Source: Streptomyces sennicomposti (GTDB taxonomy: Bacteria > Actinomycetota > Actinomycetes > Streptomycetales > Streptomycetaceae). From it: 64,000 bases of DNA. The first letter of the stretch is position 1, and the number at the start of each line of letters is the position of its first letter. The translations under genes and the position numbers were made by a program. The notes under the pieces are model-generated. The model made no database searches. It saw only the letters and a list, made by a program, of their open reading frames with translations, and had not been told where the DNA came from. This document shows positions 42,758-52,160 of this stretch, piece after piece. Location: contig NZ_JAIOAB010000001.1 in assembly GCF_019890635.1 (NCBI RefSeq), positions 62,001 to 126,000 of the forward strand. Direction: 5' to 3'.

Positions 42758-44590
42758 TTACCAGAGGGTGTTGTCCGAGGACTCCGTGTCCTCGGCTGAG
42801 GCTTCGGGGAGGGCGTCCGCTTGCTGTTCGCCGGCGAGTTCCTTGCCAGCTTCCCGTGCCTTGATGGCTTCTGCCGCCGCGCGTGCGGAGTGGGCTCGCT
42901 GGTGGTCGTAGCCGAGGATGAACAGGGCCTGTTGTTCGGTGCTCAGGTGGGCGGGGATGGTGTCGAGCAGGTCGAAGGCGTCCCGCAGTCTGCTGTCCAT
43001 GGCCTTGGCCGCGGGTCCACTTGTGCGGGCAATGGTGCGCAGGTGCGGTCGTGCTCCGATGCGAAGGCGGGTGAGGACGGCTCGGGGGGAGACGACTGCG
43101 GTGCTCAGGTACTTGTCGGTGATGGTGGTGTTGACCTTGGGCATGGCCTTGCGCTGGATCGCTTCGAGCATGGCCATGATCCGTCCGCATACGTAGCCGG
43201 GCTCGGTCGACTGCGAGTTCAGCTGGGGCACACAAAGCTCCTTGTGGCGAGTTGTCGTACGGATCAGGGCGAGGCGAAGCAGGGCGATGCGGGGTCGGTC
43301 GAGGCGGTGGTCGGCGCGGATGCGCTGCAGGAGGACCGGCAGGAGGTGGGCCGGTGGTGCGGCGCCGTGGAGCGCGGCTTTGGTGAGATCGGCCTGCAGG
43401 TGTTTGGGGACGGTGGTGTCGACGTACTTGTTCTTGCGCTTGTCCCAGCGGGCGCAGGCGAGGGCGAGTCGCCAGACCGACCAGTAGGTGTAGGTGTTGT
43501 TCCACCCGTCCCAGGTCTGTTGGTCGGCGAACCAGGTTCCGAGTCTCCGTTTCAGTTCGGGGACGGGGATGGTGATCCAGTCGGCGACGATGACCCTGTT
43601 GGTGTTCACCCGCAGGGTGAGGGCGTGGAAGGCGTCCTCGTCGAGGACTGCCAGGGCGTCTCGTCCCCGCTGGGGGTGGCGGACTCCGGCGACGAGCTGG
43701 GCTACCTCCTCGGGCTGGGGGTCGCGCAGGGTCCACATGGACGTGTCGGTGTCGGGGTCGCGGGTCCACCAGACGATGGCGGAGTCGTCGGCGAAGGCGC
43801 GGTGTTCGGGGTCGGCGAGCAGTGTATTCAGGGCGGTGGCGGACTTGGTGCCGCAGTCGACGCAGATGGGGGTGGCACCGAGCTGCTTTGTGCCGGCCCG
43901 GAAGTGGGCGGGCTGGTTGAGGCAGACCAGCTGGGTGTTCATTCCGGAGTTGGGGATGCCCTTGATGGGAACCGGGAGCGTGGACAGCAAGGGCATGACG
44001 TGTCCGCACACGAGGCAGAGTCCCCTGTTCGCCTTGCCCGTCTTCCCGCTCTTCGCCTTCTTGACCTTGTCGGCCCACCAACGCCTGGCTTCCGGCAGAT
44101 CGTGGACCCACTCGCCGTCCACGCTGATGGCGACGAGGTGGTCCTTGTCCATCTCCAGCGGCCAGGCGGTCGGAGCGTGGCTCCTCAGCCATGCGGCCAC
44201 CGCCTGCGCCTGGGGAAGGCGGGGGTGGTCGTTGCACCAGGAAATAACCAGCGCACGGTAGGCGGCGTGCCGGGTCCTCGCCTTGGCGACGTCGGCAGAG
44301 TTGACCGGGAGGACCTTCTCCCCGTCCGGCCCTTTGACCAGGCCGGGATGGGCAAGCGCGAACTGCGCGGTGTCGGCAAACAGGATCGGTACTGGCTTGG
44401 ACCCGGAGCGTCCGGTGTACGGGGCGGTGATCCTCCGCTGTTCCTGACGGAGGTCGATGACCAGCGGCTCGGCTCTCCCCGTCCCCGTGCTGGACAGGTC
44501 GATCTGCCACATGACCCGGCGCGCGAGGTAATACTCGGGGGTGTCGCCCTGGCGGCTGTCGGCTTGCCGGACGAGACTCTGCAACAGCAC
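42758..44590 (-). CDS. cas8c: Type I-C Cascade large subunit Cas8c (Csd1)
   Basis: This is a 610-residue large subunit, expected to recognise the PAM. The N-terminus LLQSLVRQADSRQGDTPEYY is typical of Csd1. A central zinc-binding segment has CLVCGH and ICVDCG flanking PIKGIPNSGMNTQLVCLNQ, the conserved Csd1 core. The C-terminal 200 residues are helical and probably encode the internally translated small subunit (Cas11c) seen in other I-C systems. GTG 44590 begins two bases after the cas5 stop. The protein length is normal for the family. Confidence 0.9.
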   Translation of the reverse strand: MLLQSLVRQADSRQGDTPEYYLARRVMWQIDLSSTGTGRAEPLVIDLRQEQRRITAPYTGRSGSKPVPILFADTAQFALAHPGLVKGPDGEKVLPVNSADVAKARTRHAAYRALVISWCNDHPRLPQAQAVAAWLRSHAPTAWPLEMDKDHLVAISVDGEWVHDLPEARRWWADKVKKAKSGKTGKANRGLCLVCGHVMPLLSTLPVPIKGIPNSGMNTQLVCLNQPAHFRAGTKQLGATPICVDCGTKSATALNTLLADPEHRAFADDSAIVWWTRDPDTDTSMWTLRDPQPEEVAQLVAGVRHPQRGRDALAVLDEDAFHALTLRVNTNRVIVADWITIPVPELKRRLGTWFADQQTWDGWNNTYTYWSVWRLALACARWDKRKNKYVDTTVPKHLQADLTKAALHGAAPPAHLLPVLLQRIRADHRLDRPRIALLRLALIRTTTRHKELCVPQLNSQSTEPGYVCGRIMAMLEAIQRKAMPKVNTTITDKYLSTAVVSPRAVLTRLRIGARPHLRTIARTSGPAAKAMDSRLRDAFDLLDTIPAHLSTEQQALFILGYDHQRAHSARAAAEAIKAREAGKELAGEQQADALPEASAEDTESSDNTLW

Positions 44591-44591
44591 T

Positions 44592-45365
44592 TCAGACCAC
44601 CCCCTCCACGGAGGCACGTCCCTCGGCGCCGGGCATACCACTGACCTCGGCAGGGGCGAGCGGGCGGTCGGGCACGTGGAGAACACCGTGCTCGAGGCTG
44701 GCCTGGAACCAGTGGTAGCGCTCCTTGCCCTTCGGAAGGTACTCAATGTGGTGGAGCATCAGCCCGAGCTCGTCGATGGGCGGAATGCTCGCCTGATCGG
44801 CGGCCGTGACCACGCCGGCCTCCTCCACCGATCCGCGGGGCCCGAAGAAGGCTGCGAACTCGCGGCAGCCGAAATGGGGCTGCTCGTAGCAGGCGCCGCG
44901 TGCGACTCGACGGTCGAACTGATCGCGGTACTTCGGCAGGGGTGCGGCACATCGGTCGGTGGCGCGGATCGTCGCGTGAATGCGGTAGGCGACGTCGCTC
45001 AAGGCGACGGTGACCCGCTGGCCGCGGTCTTCGGCGACGTCGTAGTAATAGCCGTTGTTGGCCCGCAGGCTTTCGTAGGCGTTCTTGGTGATGATCGAGT
45101 TGTTGACCTCGTTGCGCCGGAAGCGGGTCCACCTCACCGGCTTGAGCTGTTCGATCCGCTCGACCCGGTAGGTCATCTCCGGCTTCCAGAAGATGGCCTC
45201 CAGCAGTCCCCTCGCCGCAGAAGGGGTCATGGTCGGATAGGAAACACGTTCGACTTTGAGTTCCGGACGAGTGAAGCAAGCCAGCGGTCCCCATGCCTCC
45301 ACCTGGACATGAAGTGGCCGTTCAGCCCTCTCCTCGCGGTGCCTTCGGGGGCGTGAAGCAATCAT
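44592..45365 (-). CDS. cas5: Type I-C Cas5 (Cas5d), crRNA-processing endonuclease
   Basis: In type I-C systems this protein replaces Cas6 and cuts the pre-crRNA beside the repeat hairpin. The 257-residue sequence has HVQVEAWGPLACFTRPELKV, SYPTMTPSAARGLLEAIFW (the Cas5 signature region) and RGACYEQPHFGCREFAAFF. GGAAGGGA lies a few bases upstream of ATG 45365. It is the first gene of the minus-strand operon and divergent from cas3. Because it must recognise every repeat of a heavily diverged array, its specificity is of special interest here. Confidence 0.92.
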   Translation of the reverse strand: MIASRPRRHREERAERPLHVQVEAWGPLACFTRPELKVERVSYPTMTPSAARGLLEAIFWKPEMTYRVERIEQLKPVRWTRFRRNEVNNSIITKNAYESLRANNGYYYDVAEDRGQRVTVALSDVAYRIHATIRATDRCAAPLPKYRDQFDRRVARGACYEQPHFGCREFAAFFGPRGSVEEAGVVTAADQASIPPIDELGLMLHHIEYLPKGKERYHWFQASLEHGVLHVPDRPLAPAEVSGMPGAEGRASVEGVV

Positions 45366-45520
45366 GCACGTGTTCCCTTCCTTGCCTGCTGGCGCAGGCC
45401 GTTGTCAGTGCCTACGGCTAGCTTCCTTACGTCGCACGGCCCCGAGGTCTGCACTGTGCGATTCGAGGGGTATGCGGCGATCTGGTCGGATCTCAGCGCA
45501 TAACCGATGGAAAGTCAAAT
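45366..45520. promoter_or_regulatory. Divergent promoter region between cas5 and cas3
   Basis: This 155-bp gap separates the two oppositely transcribed cas units and must hold both promoters. I see no confident -35/-10 pairs or operator palindromes. GGAAAG at 45507-45512 may serve as the cas3 ribosome-binding site. Confidence 0.5.
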
Positions 45521-47848
45521 ATGCTTGTCAGCAAGGAACTTGATGCGTTAGGCGGCTCAATGCCGGTCCATGAGGGCAGGCTCGTGGCTCACTCGCCCGG
45601 CCATCTAGGAAATTGGCACTGGTATGAAGACCACGCACGCGGTACGGGCGAGCTGGCCTGTCGGTTCGCAGAGCCATGGGGCGGCGGGGACCTCGCCTAC
45701 CGGCTCGGACGCGACCACGACACGGGCAAAGGAGCCTGTGCGTGGCAGGAGGGGTTGATCGAGGAAGCCACCACCGGCCGCAAGGTCAGACGGCCCTCGC
45801 ACAACGACGCCGGGACCTTCCTGTTCGGTCGGGCGGCCGAGCAGGTCCCCGTTCTGCTGCCCTGTGCCGGTGTGATCGAGGGACACCACACTGGTCTGTC
45901 CGCGTGGTTGGAAGTCCGGCTCCGGCTGAAAGCCTTGATGGCCGACTCCAGCGAGGTGGACGAAGCCATCCATCGCGTCGCCGCGGTCATGCCGGAAATC
46001 CTGGACGGCTCATGCCCGGCCGTCCCAGACTGGCTCGACCCCCGTGACAAGGTCGCTGTGGAGATGCTAGTCCGCATGACCTACTCGGCCGTGGTCGATG
46101 CCGACCGGCTCGATACCGCCGCCCACTTCAGGCCCGGCACGCACATCAGGCCGCACGTCGGGATGGATGAGCTGTCGGAGCGGTACGAGGCCCGCCGACA
46201 GGAGGCCATTGGCGAACGTCAGCGCTCTAGGGGAGCCTCCTGGCTGGACAAGCTCCGCGAAAACGTCTACCAGGAGGCACTTGAAGCTGCCGCCGGCAAG
46301 CCGGGCGTGTACCGGCTGCACCTTCCGACCGGCGCGGGAAAGACGTTCACCGGTGGGGGCTTCGCCCTCCGCCACGCTTCCCTGCATGGACTGCGGCGCG
46401 TCATCGTCGCCGTTCCGTTCATCTCGATCACCGAGCAGAACGCGGCGGAGTACCGAAGTCTCTTGGACCCGGAGCAAGGACCGCCGGTGGTGCTGGAACA
46501 CCATTCAGCCGTGAACGTCGAAGCACCGCAGTCCGCCACCCCCTCGACGAACGTGCGCCACGGCCAGAAGGGTGGTCAGCCGAACCGGTGGGCGAAACTG
46601 GGGACCGAGAACTGGGACGCCCCCTTCATCGTCACCACCACCGTCCGCCTGATCGAAACGATCTTCGGCAACACCCCCTGGGCCACCCGCCGGCTCCACC
46701 GGCTCGCCAACTCCGTGATCGTCCTGGACGAGGTCCAGGCTCTCCCCGACAGGCTCCTGACCCCGATCCTCTCGGGCTTGCGGGAACTCGTGGAGCACTA
46801 CGGCGTGACCCTCGTGCTGTCATCGGCGACCCAGCCGGAACTCGCTGCACTGAACCCCTGGCGCTCCGGCCTCCCACAACGTGACGTCGTCGCCGACCCC
46901 ACACCGCTCTTCGAACAATTGCGCCGGGTCAGGTACGAGTGGCGGACCGGCCCGGGCGTGACCCTCGCAAACATCGCCGCCGAGGCGGCCGAGCACGACC
47001 AGGCCCTCGTCGTGGTCAACGGAACCAAGGACGCCAGTCGGATCCATCGCATCTGGCTCGGTACGAACCGCGACGAAGACCCAGGCATCTTGCACCTATC
47101 GACCCGCATGACCGGCAGCCACCGCCGAGAAACCATCCAAGCGACGAAACAACGTCTGGAGAAGGGCCTGGAAACCCTCCTCGTGTCGACCTCTCTCATC
47201 GAAGCCGGCGTCAACCTCGACTTCCCCCGCGGATACCGCGCCAGATCAACACCAGAGTCAGAACAACAGGCCGCCGGACGAATCAACCGCGAGGGCAAAC
47301 GCCCAGCGAACGACAGCATCATGACCATCTTCGACCCCCAGGACGGCCTCAAACCGGAGATGGTCTACAACACGTGCGCCATCGCAGCAGCCTCCTGCCG
47401 CTTCGGCGACGGGCTGGCCGATCCCGACAATCTGGACGTCCTCCGCTCGTACTACCAACACCGCTACCGCCTCCAAGCAGGACAACACTCCAAGGACCCC
47501 AACGGAGCCACCGGAGAAGTCATCGAAGCGCTGCGAGCAAAGCTGCACTACCCGGAGGTCGCACACAGAATGCGGATGATCGACAACGAACACTCCGTGG
47601 CCGTAGTCGTCATCCGCCCCCACCTCGAAGAAGAAGCCCGACAGGCCGCCCAGAAGGCAGTCGACCAGCTCCGCTGCGGCCTGCCGACGCCGGCGACCTA
47701 CCGCGTCCTGCAGGAACACATGGCATCCATTCCCAAACGGGAACTGGAACTGGCGATCAACACCGGCCACACCATCGCAATCGCCGGTGACCTGCAACAG
47801 TGGGTTGGCTCCTACCACTACCAACGAGGCATCGAACCCCCTGCATGA
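45521..47848 (+). CDS. cas3: Type I-C Cas3 nuclease-helicase
   Basis: This 775-residue target-shredding enzyme has an N-terminal HD nuclease domain (EDHARGTG with His38, LGRDHDTGKG with His66-Asp67, GVIEGHHTGL). An SF2 helicase follows, with Walker A LPTGAGKTF at about 268-276, VIVLDEVQALPD as the DExH box and LVLSSATQ. STSLIEAGVNLDFPR and EQQAAGRINREGK are the Cas3 helicase C-terminal motifs. All catalytic motifs are intact, so interference should be possible. It is alone in its plus-strand unit, and the right-hand array follows 46 bp after its stop. Confidence 0.93.
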   Translation: MLVSKELDALGGSMPVHEGRLVAHSPGHLGNWHWYEDHARGTGELACRFAEPWGGGDLAYRLGRDHDTGKGACAWQEGLIEEATTGRKVRRPSHNDAGTFLFGRAAEQVPVLLPCAGVIEGHHTGLSAWLEVRLRLKALMADSSEVDEAIHRVAAVMPEILDGSCPAVPDWLDPRDKVAVEMLVRMTYSAVVDADRLDTAAHFRPGTHIRPHVGMDELSERYEARRQEAIGERQRSRGASWLDKLRENVYQEALEAAAGKPGVYRLHLPTGAGKTFTGGGFALRHASLHGLRRVIVAVPFISITEQNAAEYRSLLDPEQGPPVVLEHHSAVNVEAPQSATPSTNVRHGQKGGQPNRWAKLGTENWDAPFIVTTTVRLIETIFGNTPWATRRLHRLANSVIVLDEVQALPDRLLTPILSGLRELVEHYGVTLVLSSATQPELAALNPWRSGLPQRDVVADPTPLFEQLRRVRYEWRTGPGVTLANIAAEAAEHDQALVVVNGTKDASRIHRIWLGTNRDEDPGILHLSTRMTGSHRRETIQATKQRLEKGLETLLVSTSLIEAGVNLDFPRGYRARSTPESEQQAAGRINREGKRPANDSIMTIFDPQDGLKPEMVYNTCAIAAASCRFGDGLADPDNLDVLRSYYQHRYRLQAGQHSKDPNGATGEVIEALRAKLHYPEVAHRMRMIDNEHSVAVVVIRPHLEEEARQAAQKAVDQLRCGLPTPATYRVLQEHMASIPKRELELAINTGHTIAIAGDLQQWVGSYHYQRGIEPPA

Positions 47849-47894
47849 CCATTCAGACCACCGAGTAGCATCTCAACCAATGCGCTTGCGGCGC

Positions 47895-48512
47895 TGTGAT
47901 CGTTTCTCATGCGTCCAACGATCGCAATCGCTCGATGGTCTGGAGCAATCGGCCGCAGAGCAGGATGGTGATCACCCTTCGGAGCAACTTAGGATCGCAA
48001 CGACTCGATGAGTTGGCGCGGCATCGCGCTCGACCCTAAGTGGCGGTCACCTTCCGAGGCGGCCGAGGATCGCAACATGGTCAAGAAGGCCGAATTCGGA
48101 ACTGCTCCCGGATGACTGGCGCCCTTCAGGAAGGCCGAGGATCGCAACGCCGCGACCACCGAGGCGTGGCAGCGCTGGGCCCGATGGCGGTCGCCCTTCG
48201 AGGCGGCCGAGGATCGCAACACCAGCGGCGAGATGCGGGCCTCGGCCAGGGGGTTGATGGCGGTCGCCCTTCGGGGTGGCCGAGGATCGCAACGCCACCG
48301 GCTTGGAGATTCCGGCAGAGATCCTCCTCGGATGGCGGTCGTCCTTAGAGGCGGCCGGAGATTGCAACTGCTCGACGCGACTCCTCGTCGCGGCCGGAGG
48401 GGCATGGCGGTCGCCCTTCGGGGCGGCCGAGGATCGCAACGCCGAACTGGGCACCGGCGACGAAGCCTTCATCCCGCGTGGCTGCCGCCCTCCGGGTGAC
48501 TGTTGATCGCGA
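47895..48512 (+). CRISPR. Right CRISPR array, eight or nine divergent repeats
   Basis: The repeats are the reverse complement of those in the left array, ending in GGATCGCAAC on the plus strand. They end near 48001, 48075, 48149, 48220, 48293, 48368, 48440 and 48512, a 71-75 bp step. An additional decayed unit is possible at 47895-47930. The copies at 48220 and 48440 are closest to consensus; the first and last are clearly degraded. The array follows cas3 on the same strand with no recognisable leader. Confidence 0.9.
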
Positions 48513-48941
48513 CCGCGCCGCGCACACGCAGATGCCCAGCAATCGTCTCGACTACCCTCCGCAATATCTACGGGGCGCCTCCCAGCCTGTGCATTACGCT
48601 ACTAGATCCCCAGTCGCGGTCTTCCGCTGGGGAGAATCTGGGGAGTACGAGCGGCTCTGGGGAGGATCGGCCGCACAAAGCAAGACGGCTCCTAAAAGAT
48701 GCCGAAAGGTTCATCTGCGCAGATCAGGGATGATGCTGACCCCATCGCCGCAGGTCAAGGCACCTCAGTAGACAACTTCATGACGGTCTCTTCGCTTCCT
48801 GGGGGTCCGCAGAGCCCGGCCCGCATCAGATGCGTGCTCTTCCGCACCTCCGAGCTGCGCCCACTCCTGACCAAGAATCCGGACCATACGCGGATCAGAC
48901 ACCGCCATCGTCCCAGCCGCACCTTCGTCCGGTCGATCCCA
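48513..48941. other. Intergenic stretch with a direct-repeat copy
   Basis: No gene is supported. At 48708 begins GCCGAAAGGTTCATCTGCGC, an imperfect copy of a sequence at 50281. It contains the perfect 12-bp palindrome ATCTGCGCAGAT. Confidence 0.45.
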
Positions 48942-50261
48942 TCACCGTCCGTTACGCCGTTCCGGTCCGTAGGAGCTCCATCCCTTGAGGTACGGCTTGA
49001 GCTCCTCCGGCGTGGGTTCACGTGTGTGCGGCATCTCAGGAAGCCCGTCCAAGGGGTCCATCGACCTCACGTGGCCCCTTGCCCACTCCAACCAGCGACA
49101 GGCCGAGTCCAGTACCGACTCGTCCACAGCACCGGCCAACTCGCCGATACGACGTTCCAATGCCACGCAGTACTCACGGAGGACAGCGGCCTCCTGCCAG
49201 CGCCCGGCCTCTTCGCGAAGCACCTGGGCGAGTTGCTCGCGAACAGCTTGTTCCTTCGCCCCCTCCATGGCCGCTTGCCAGCGAGCTTCATGTTCTGCCC
49301 TAGCCTGCTGCTCATCCTGCCGGCGCCGAGCGTCCTCTACCGCTCGTGCCTCCATCTCTCCAAGGATCACACCCAGGGCTTCTTCAAGCGCCCAGTTCTT
49401 CCGGTCCCGCCAACGACCGGGCCGACCGGTCAGACCATGGGCAAGCTCCACGACAAGACGAGCGGAGCGCTCCGGATCCGCGGACTCCGGGAACTCTTGC
49501 CTGACGGTGATCGTATACGCGAAGCTGGCGACAGCGACGTCCACTCCGCCCTCACGCGGGAAGAAGGACGACCCGGCTTTCCGCACCTCGTACCCCCGCC
49601 GTACCGCCTCAGCCGCCAGACCCTGCAGCAGCAAGAGCGACCTACGGCGCTGCGCATGCGGCATCACCAGCCGACTTTCGTCGTCTTTCAGCGCAGCCAC
49701 CACCGGATGCGGGTGCACCAGTCGCACGGGGACATGCACCAGGCCCCCGCCCGCCTGGGGTCTCTGACTCCGCGCGTTGGGATGCGGGCCCTCCGCGAGG
49801 AACAACTCCAGCCCAGGTCCGCCGTATGGGGCCTTCTCGATGCGTTTGCCCGCTGGCTCCAGGCCGTGCCGCTTCGCGTAGTTGACGACGCGCCGCCACT
49901 CCGCGACCTCGTCGCCATCGGGATCAGTGATCCGGACGCGCCCCTCGGCGACGAGCCGGTCGATCAGCTCCTGGGCCTTCGCCCGCCGGGCCCGCGCGAC
50001 GGGCCGCTCGCTGTAGGGCCTCCGAGGCTTGGCAGGCTCCGCCGGCTCACTGCCGCCTGCAACCGCAGAGTCGTCGTCGATCATCAGGAGCCCACGATCC
50101 CGCAAAGCATCGGCCGAGCGCCAGTCGCTCGCCATCCAGGTGCCAGCATCCTCATCGACAACGGGGCGTTCGAGGAGTCCGTGCTGCCGTATAGAGCCGA
50201 AAGGTCGTGCATCAGCAGTGGGAGCCCTCTGGGACTTTTCTGGGACTTCCGGCCCCATCAA
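48942..50261 (-). CDS. Hypothetical protein with coiled coil (Streptomyces-type, function unknown)
   Basis: This protein of up to 439 residues has three visible parts. The N-terminal part has RQHGLLERPVVDEDAG, a Pro/Arg-rich patch and an ELIDRLVAEGRVRI segment. A central region of alternating strands contains RRGYEVRKAGSSF and YTITVRQEFPES. The C-terminal part is a long charged coiled coil (MEARAVEDARRRQDEQQ onward) ending CRWLEWARGHVRSMDPL. It recalls Streptomyces proteins often mis-annotated PE-PGRS. A truncated, frameshifted relative lies at 7088-7592. The start could be ATG 50261 or ATG 50138 (MASDWRSADAL). No function can be assigned. Confidence 0.6.
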   Translation of the reverse strand: MMGPEVPEKSQRAPTADARPFGSIRQHGLLERPVVDEDAGTWMASDWRSADALRDRGLLMIDDDSAVAGGSEPAEPAKPRRPYSERPVARARRAKAQELIDRLVAEGRVRITDPDGDEVAEWRRVVNYAKRHGLEPAGKRIEKAPYGGPGLELFLAEGPHPNARSQRPQAGGGLVHVPVRLVHPHPVVAALKDDESRLVMPHAQRRRSLLLLQGLAAEAVRRGYEVRKAGSSFFPREGGVDVAVASFAYTITVRQEFPESADPERSARLVVELAHGLTGRPGRWRDRKNWALEEALGVILGEMEARAVEDARRRQDEQQARAEHEARWQAAMEGAKEQAVREQLAQVLREEAGRWQEAAVLREYCVALERRIGELAGAVDESVLDSACRWLEWARGHVRSMDPLDGLPEMPHTREPTPEELKPYLKGWSSYGPERRNGR

Positions 50262-50575
50262 CCGGCACGAGCGTGAAACAGCCGAAAGGTCATTCGCGCA
50301 GGTCAGCGGGGCACAGTTCGCCAGCGTGGCAGGTCACAGGGTCGCCATGTCTCTTCCGGGACATCTGATCAGCATGACTCAGTAGGTCTGCGCTCGGCGT
50401 CGCCTGCCCTCGGCGCCCCATCGATGCTCGCCATCTCGACAGGATCTGTCCTGCCGACACCGCCTGACACCCCATCAGAACGAGCGTCAAATGAGCGTCA
50501 CGAGCGTCATTTCAGCGTCAAGATATCGCCCGTAACGCCCACAACGCACATAATGCGCACACACAAAACCGCAGG
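50262..50575. other. Boundary stretch with GAGCGTCA repeats, no gene
   Basis: Four closely spaced copies of (G/C)AGCGTCA start at 50482, 50493, 50502 and 50513. A 26-bp imperfect direct repeat of 48708 starts at 50281. Beyond this stretch the sequence is ordinary chromosome, so it probably contains the right edge of the accessory region. Confidence 0.5.
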
Positions 50576-51931
50576 TCAGGAGCCCTTTACGGCCGGTTCG
50601 AGAATCGCCACGCACTCCACATGATGCGTCATCGGGAACAGGTCGAACGCCCGCAGGGTGCGTACCCGGTAGCCGCCCTCGCGGAAGTAGGCCAGGTCTC
50701 GGGCCAGGGCTGCCGGGTCGCAGGCGACGTAGGCGATGCGGCGGGCGGCGAGGGAGGTGAGGTGGGCGACCGTCTGGCGGCCGGCGCCGGCGCGGGGCGG
50801 GTCGAGGACGATCAGGTCGACCTCGGTGATGCCGGTGCGCGGCAGGATCGACTCGACCTTGCCCTGCTCGATCCGCACGCGCGGGAAGTCGGCGAGGTTG
50901 TGCCGGGCGTCCTGCACGGCGCGCTTGCCGGACTCGATGCCGAGGACGGCCCCCTTCTCGCCGATCCGGTCGGCCAGGGCGCCCGCGAACAAACCCACGC
51001 CGCAGTACAGGTCGAGCGCCATGTCGCCCTTGCGCGGCAGCAGGCCCTGCATGACCGCCTTGACCAGGGTGTCCGCCGCCTTCGGGTGGACCTGCCAGAA
51101 ACCGCCGGCGCCCACCCGGTGGGTGCGGCCGTCCGCGCGCTCGCGGACGAAGGGGCGGCCGTGGACGCGGTGGACGCCGCCGGTCTTCTCGTCGACCCGG
51201 AGGACCGAGACCGGCTTGTCGAGTTCGACCAGCGGGAGGCGGGCGCCGGGGCGCGGGGTGAGGATCACCTGGCGGTCCTGCGAGCCGGTGGCCGCGATCG
51301 CCTCGACGGACTCCATGCCCGTCCAGTCGCGCTGCTCGACGCCGAGTTCGCTGACGCCCTCCGCCGCGATCATGCAGTGCTCGATCGGCTCCACCTCGTG
51401 CGAGCGGTGGCGGCGCAGGCCGGCGTGGCCGGTGGCCGGGTCGATCGCGTACTGCACGCGCGTGCGCCACTGCGGGACCTCGCCCGCGGGCAGCTTGTCG
51501 CCCTCGGCCGGCATCACCGTGCCGTCCCAGCCGGCCTCCTCGGGCGTCAGGCCCGCCAGCCGCTTCAGCTGCTCGGCGATCACCTCGCCCTTGAGCCGCC
51601 GCTGCGCGCCCGGCTTCGCGTGCTGCCAGTCGCAGCCGCCGCACCGGCCGGGGCCGGCGTAGGGGCACGGGGCCTCGATACGGTCCTTGGACGCCTCCAG
51701 GATCCGTACCGCGTCCGCGCGCAGGAAGCGCGCCCCTTCCTCGCCCTCGGTGACCCGCGCCACGACCCGCTCGCCGGGCAGCGCGTGCCGCACGAACAGC
51801 ACCTGGCCCTCGTCGGTGCGGGCGATGCAGTGGCCGCCGTGGGCGACGGGGCCGATCTCGACCTCGTACTCCTGCCCCACCAGCGTGTCCGTCTCCGGCC
51901 CCACCTGCGTCTTCTTCGGTTCTGCCTGCAT
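50576..51931 (-). CDS. TRAM-domain SAM-dependent RNA methyltransferase (TrmA/RumA family)
   Basis: This 451-residue protein is predicted to methylate uracil at C5 in rRNA or tRNA. The N-terminal TRAM domain (EYEVEIGPVAHGGHCIARTD) is followed by CPYAGPGRCGGCDWQ, the Cys cluster of Fe-S RumA-type enzymes. The SAM-binding region DLYCGVGLFAGAL, the catalytic-loop LIVLDPPRAGAG, and AYVACDPAALARDL with the nucleophilic Cys complete the set. ATG 51931 is chosen because upstream residues are non-coding. It is the first clear core gene right of the accessory region. Confidence 0.92.
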   Translation of the reverse strand: MQAEPKKTQVGPETDTLVGQEYEVEIGPVAHGGHCIARTDEGQVLFVRHALPGERVVARVTEGEEGARFLRADAVRILEASKDRIEAPCPYAGPGRCGGCDWQHAKPGAQRRLKGEVIAEQLKRLAGLTPEEAGWDGTVMPAEGDKLPAGEVPQWRTRVQYAIDPATGHAGLRRHRSHEVEPIEHCMIAAEGVSELGVEQRDWTGMESVEAIAATGSQDRQVILTPRPGARLPLVELDKPVSVLRVDEKTGGVHRVHGRPFVRERADGRTHRVGAGGFWQVHPKAADTLVKAVMQGLLPRKGDMALDLYCGVGLFAGALADRIGEKGAVLGIESGKRAVQDARHNLADFPRVRIEQGKVESILPRTGITEVDLIVLDPPRAGAGRQTVAHLTSLAARRIAYVACDPAALARDLAYFREGGYRVRTLRAFDLFPMTHHVECVAILEPAVKGS

Positions 51932-52160
51932 GGTGGGGTGACTCCAGATCGGAAAGCGGGAAACGGCCGGACAACAGCCCACCAGTCTACGTGGGTGTCG
52001 TCCGGCCGTTCACCACGAGGCGGGTCCACCGGCCAGTCCACCAGCCGGTCCACCGATCGGCCCGCCAGCCGGTCCACCGATCGGCCCGCCAGCCGGTCGG
52101 CGCGGACGGTCCGCAGGCCTTGGGCCCGGAACGCTCTCCGGGCCGCCCCCGCCGCGGACC

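Noticed and set aside
38066-48512. Type I-E or I-F CRISPR classification
   Set aside because: There is no Cas6 and no Cse or Csy protein; the Csd1, Csd2 and Cas5d signatures fit type I-C.
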